A stretch of 64,000 nt of DNA from Nitrospirota bacterium (GTDB taxonomy: Bacteria > Nitrospirota > Nitrospiria > Nitrospirales > UBA8639), in NCBI GenBank assembly GCA_029864405.1, contig JAOTTP010000007.1, positions 1-64,000 on the forward strand. Reading direction: 5' to 3'. Position numbers and translations under genes: made by a program. Positions within the stretch are counted from its first letter, which is position 1. The number at the start of each line of letters is the position of its first letter. The notes under the pieces are model-generated. The model was not told where the DNA came from, searched no databases, and was given only the letters and a program-made list of their open reading frames with translations. Below are positions 63,380 through 64,000 of this stretch, one piece after another.

Positions 63380-64000
63380 TTATTTAATCTCGAAATTGGC
63401 TTCGACGGTTCCCCCGTCCTTCACATCCACATCGGCTTCCACCTGGCCGGCAACAGGATGCCAGGCCATTACTTTGTGTTTCCCGGCAGGCACGTCCTTG
63501 ATTTCAAAGGTTCCATCCGCGCCGGCCGTACCATAATGGGCATTGGTCACGGGCAAATACCAGGCTTGCATGAATTCATGCTGGTCACATTGCAACCGCA
63601 AGACAGAACCCTTTTTGGACATTTTCAATTTGACACTTTTCTCCAACGAATCACCCTTCCTGGCTAATCCGATATTGAACTCCGTGCTGGACTTGGCACC
63701 CAGTTGATCGAAGCTATGCGGGTTGTGCAACACGCCTTCCGCCGACTTCGGGTCGCTTGGATCCGCATCCTCATTCACGACCTTAAACAGGCCCTTACTC
63801 ACGGCAATACCCGTATAGGGCTTAAACTCGCACAATTCGGCCTCCACCGTTTGCGGGGCCTCTTTATCGGCTTTGTCCGTAAAGGCCTTGTCTTGAATAT
63901 CACGAACCGACACCACTGCGTTTTTCAATCCTTTACTTCCATCCACTTCCACTTCTTTAAGCAAACGGGTATTCCCATCTGCGCTTTTGCTCTCATTTTT
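63380..64000 (-). CDS. Partial exported protein with carboxypeptidase-regulatory-like domain
   Basis: The frame is open to the right edge (visible N-terminal residues K-N-E-S-K-S-A-D-G-N-T-R-L), so the start is outside. About 206 residues are visible. The end is a CarboxypepD_reg-like beta-sandwich (G-T-F-E-I-K-D-V-P-A-G-K-H-K-V-M-A-W-H-P-V-A-G). Before it lies a cupredoxin-like stretch with C-D-Q-H-E-F-M-Q-A-W, where Cys/His/Met could be copper ligands (inference). Probably periplasmic. Its strong terminator separates it from the methyltransferase gene. Confidence 0.7.
   Translation of the reverse strand, partial: KNESKSADGNTRLLKEVEVDGSKGLKNAVVSVRDIQDKAFTDKADKEAPQTVEAELCEFKPYTGIAVSKGLFKVVNEDADPSDPKSAEGVLHNPHSFDQLGAKSSTEFNIGLARKGDSLEKSVKLKMSKKGSVLRLQCDQHEFMQAWYLPVTNAHYGTAGADGTFEIKDVPAGKHKVMAWHPVAGQVEADVDVKDGGTVEANFEIK

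Noticed and set aside
1-64000. CRISPR arrays, rRNA genes, prophage genes or a restriction-modification system
   Set aside because: No short regularly spaced repeats, no rRNA-like sequence and no phage structural or restriction genes were seen; repeats present are protein-coding or IS ends.

Overview
The window reads as a chromosomal segment of a nitrite-oxidising Nitrospira-like bacterium. The diagnostic genes are an NxrC-type haem-b protein, a TorD-family chaperone, a Tat-exported four-cluster ferredoxin, two large cytochrome bd-like oxidase subunits, several membrane-bound c-type cytochromes and two pentahaem cytochromes. Base composition looks near balanced by eye rather than GC-rich, which would fit marine or lineage IV Nitrospira better than N. 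defluvii or N. moscoviensis. That placement is an inference, and nxrA/nxrB are not in the window.

Layout. 1-10.2 kb is an accessory surface-protein island: a partial Ig-like protein, a secreted purple-acid-phosphatase-like protein and a third secreted protein, the last two carrying 49-residue FG-GAP-type repeats. It includes two IS30-family elements (one with a frameshifted transposase), a degraded GMC oxidoreductase tail and long gene-poor stretches. 10.2-19.7 kb holds envelope and general metabolism genes: an O-antigen ligase-like protein, kdsD, an oxidoreductase, methyltransferases and ilvD. 19.7-23.7 kb is a minus-strand cluster of two pentahaem cytochromes, a PDZ protein and an ethylbenzene-dehydrogenase-gamma-like (EB_dh) protein. 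24.1-33.9 kb, also minus strand, holds an NHL-repeat protein, tatA, a TPR protein, a polytopic membrane protein, a B12/radical-SAM protein, nxrC, a TorD chaperone, a NapG-like ferredoxin and a zincin-like protein. This looks like an export and maturation set for the periplasmic nitrite oxidoreductase. 34.1-40 kb has a WD40 protein and a sigma-54 two-component pair. 40-48 kb is the housekeeping block secF-secD-yajC-tgt-argS plus a glycosyltransferase and mobA.

47.9-64 kb is the most interesting region. Two respiratory modules are read in the same direction. Module A (about 47987-54643) contains two tiny membrane proteins of 44 and 38 aa, a bd-like oxidase subunit, two membrane-anchored c-type cytochromes, and a dihaem cytochrome fused to an EB_dh-like domain with a C-terminal anchor. 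It ends at a strong intrinsic terminator and is followed by mobA. Module B (about 54.9-63.2 kb) contains a methyltransferase, a DUF420 membrane protein, a two-copy PCP_red-domain protein, a polytopic membrane protein, a second bd-like oxidase subunit, a DUF3047 protein, a glycine-zipper protein and two FGE-fold (SUMF1) proteins that lack the catalytic cysteine pair. A further 34-aa hydrophobic peptide lies on the opposite strand between the modules.

Taken together, the gene set suggests periplasmic nitrite oxidation feeding electrons through membrane-bound c-haem proteins to non-canonical bd-like oxidases, with mobA and TorD serving molybdenum-enzyme assembly. The physical association of subunits is inferred from gene order only. 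Several start codons were moved from the longest ORF to sites with a Shine-Dalgarno match; each such case is stated in its entry.
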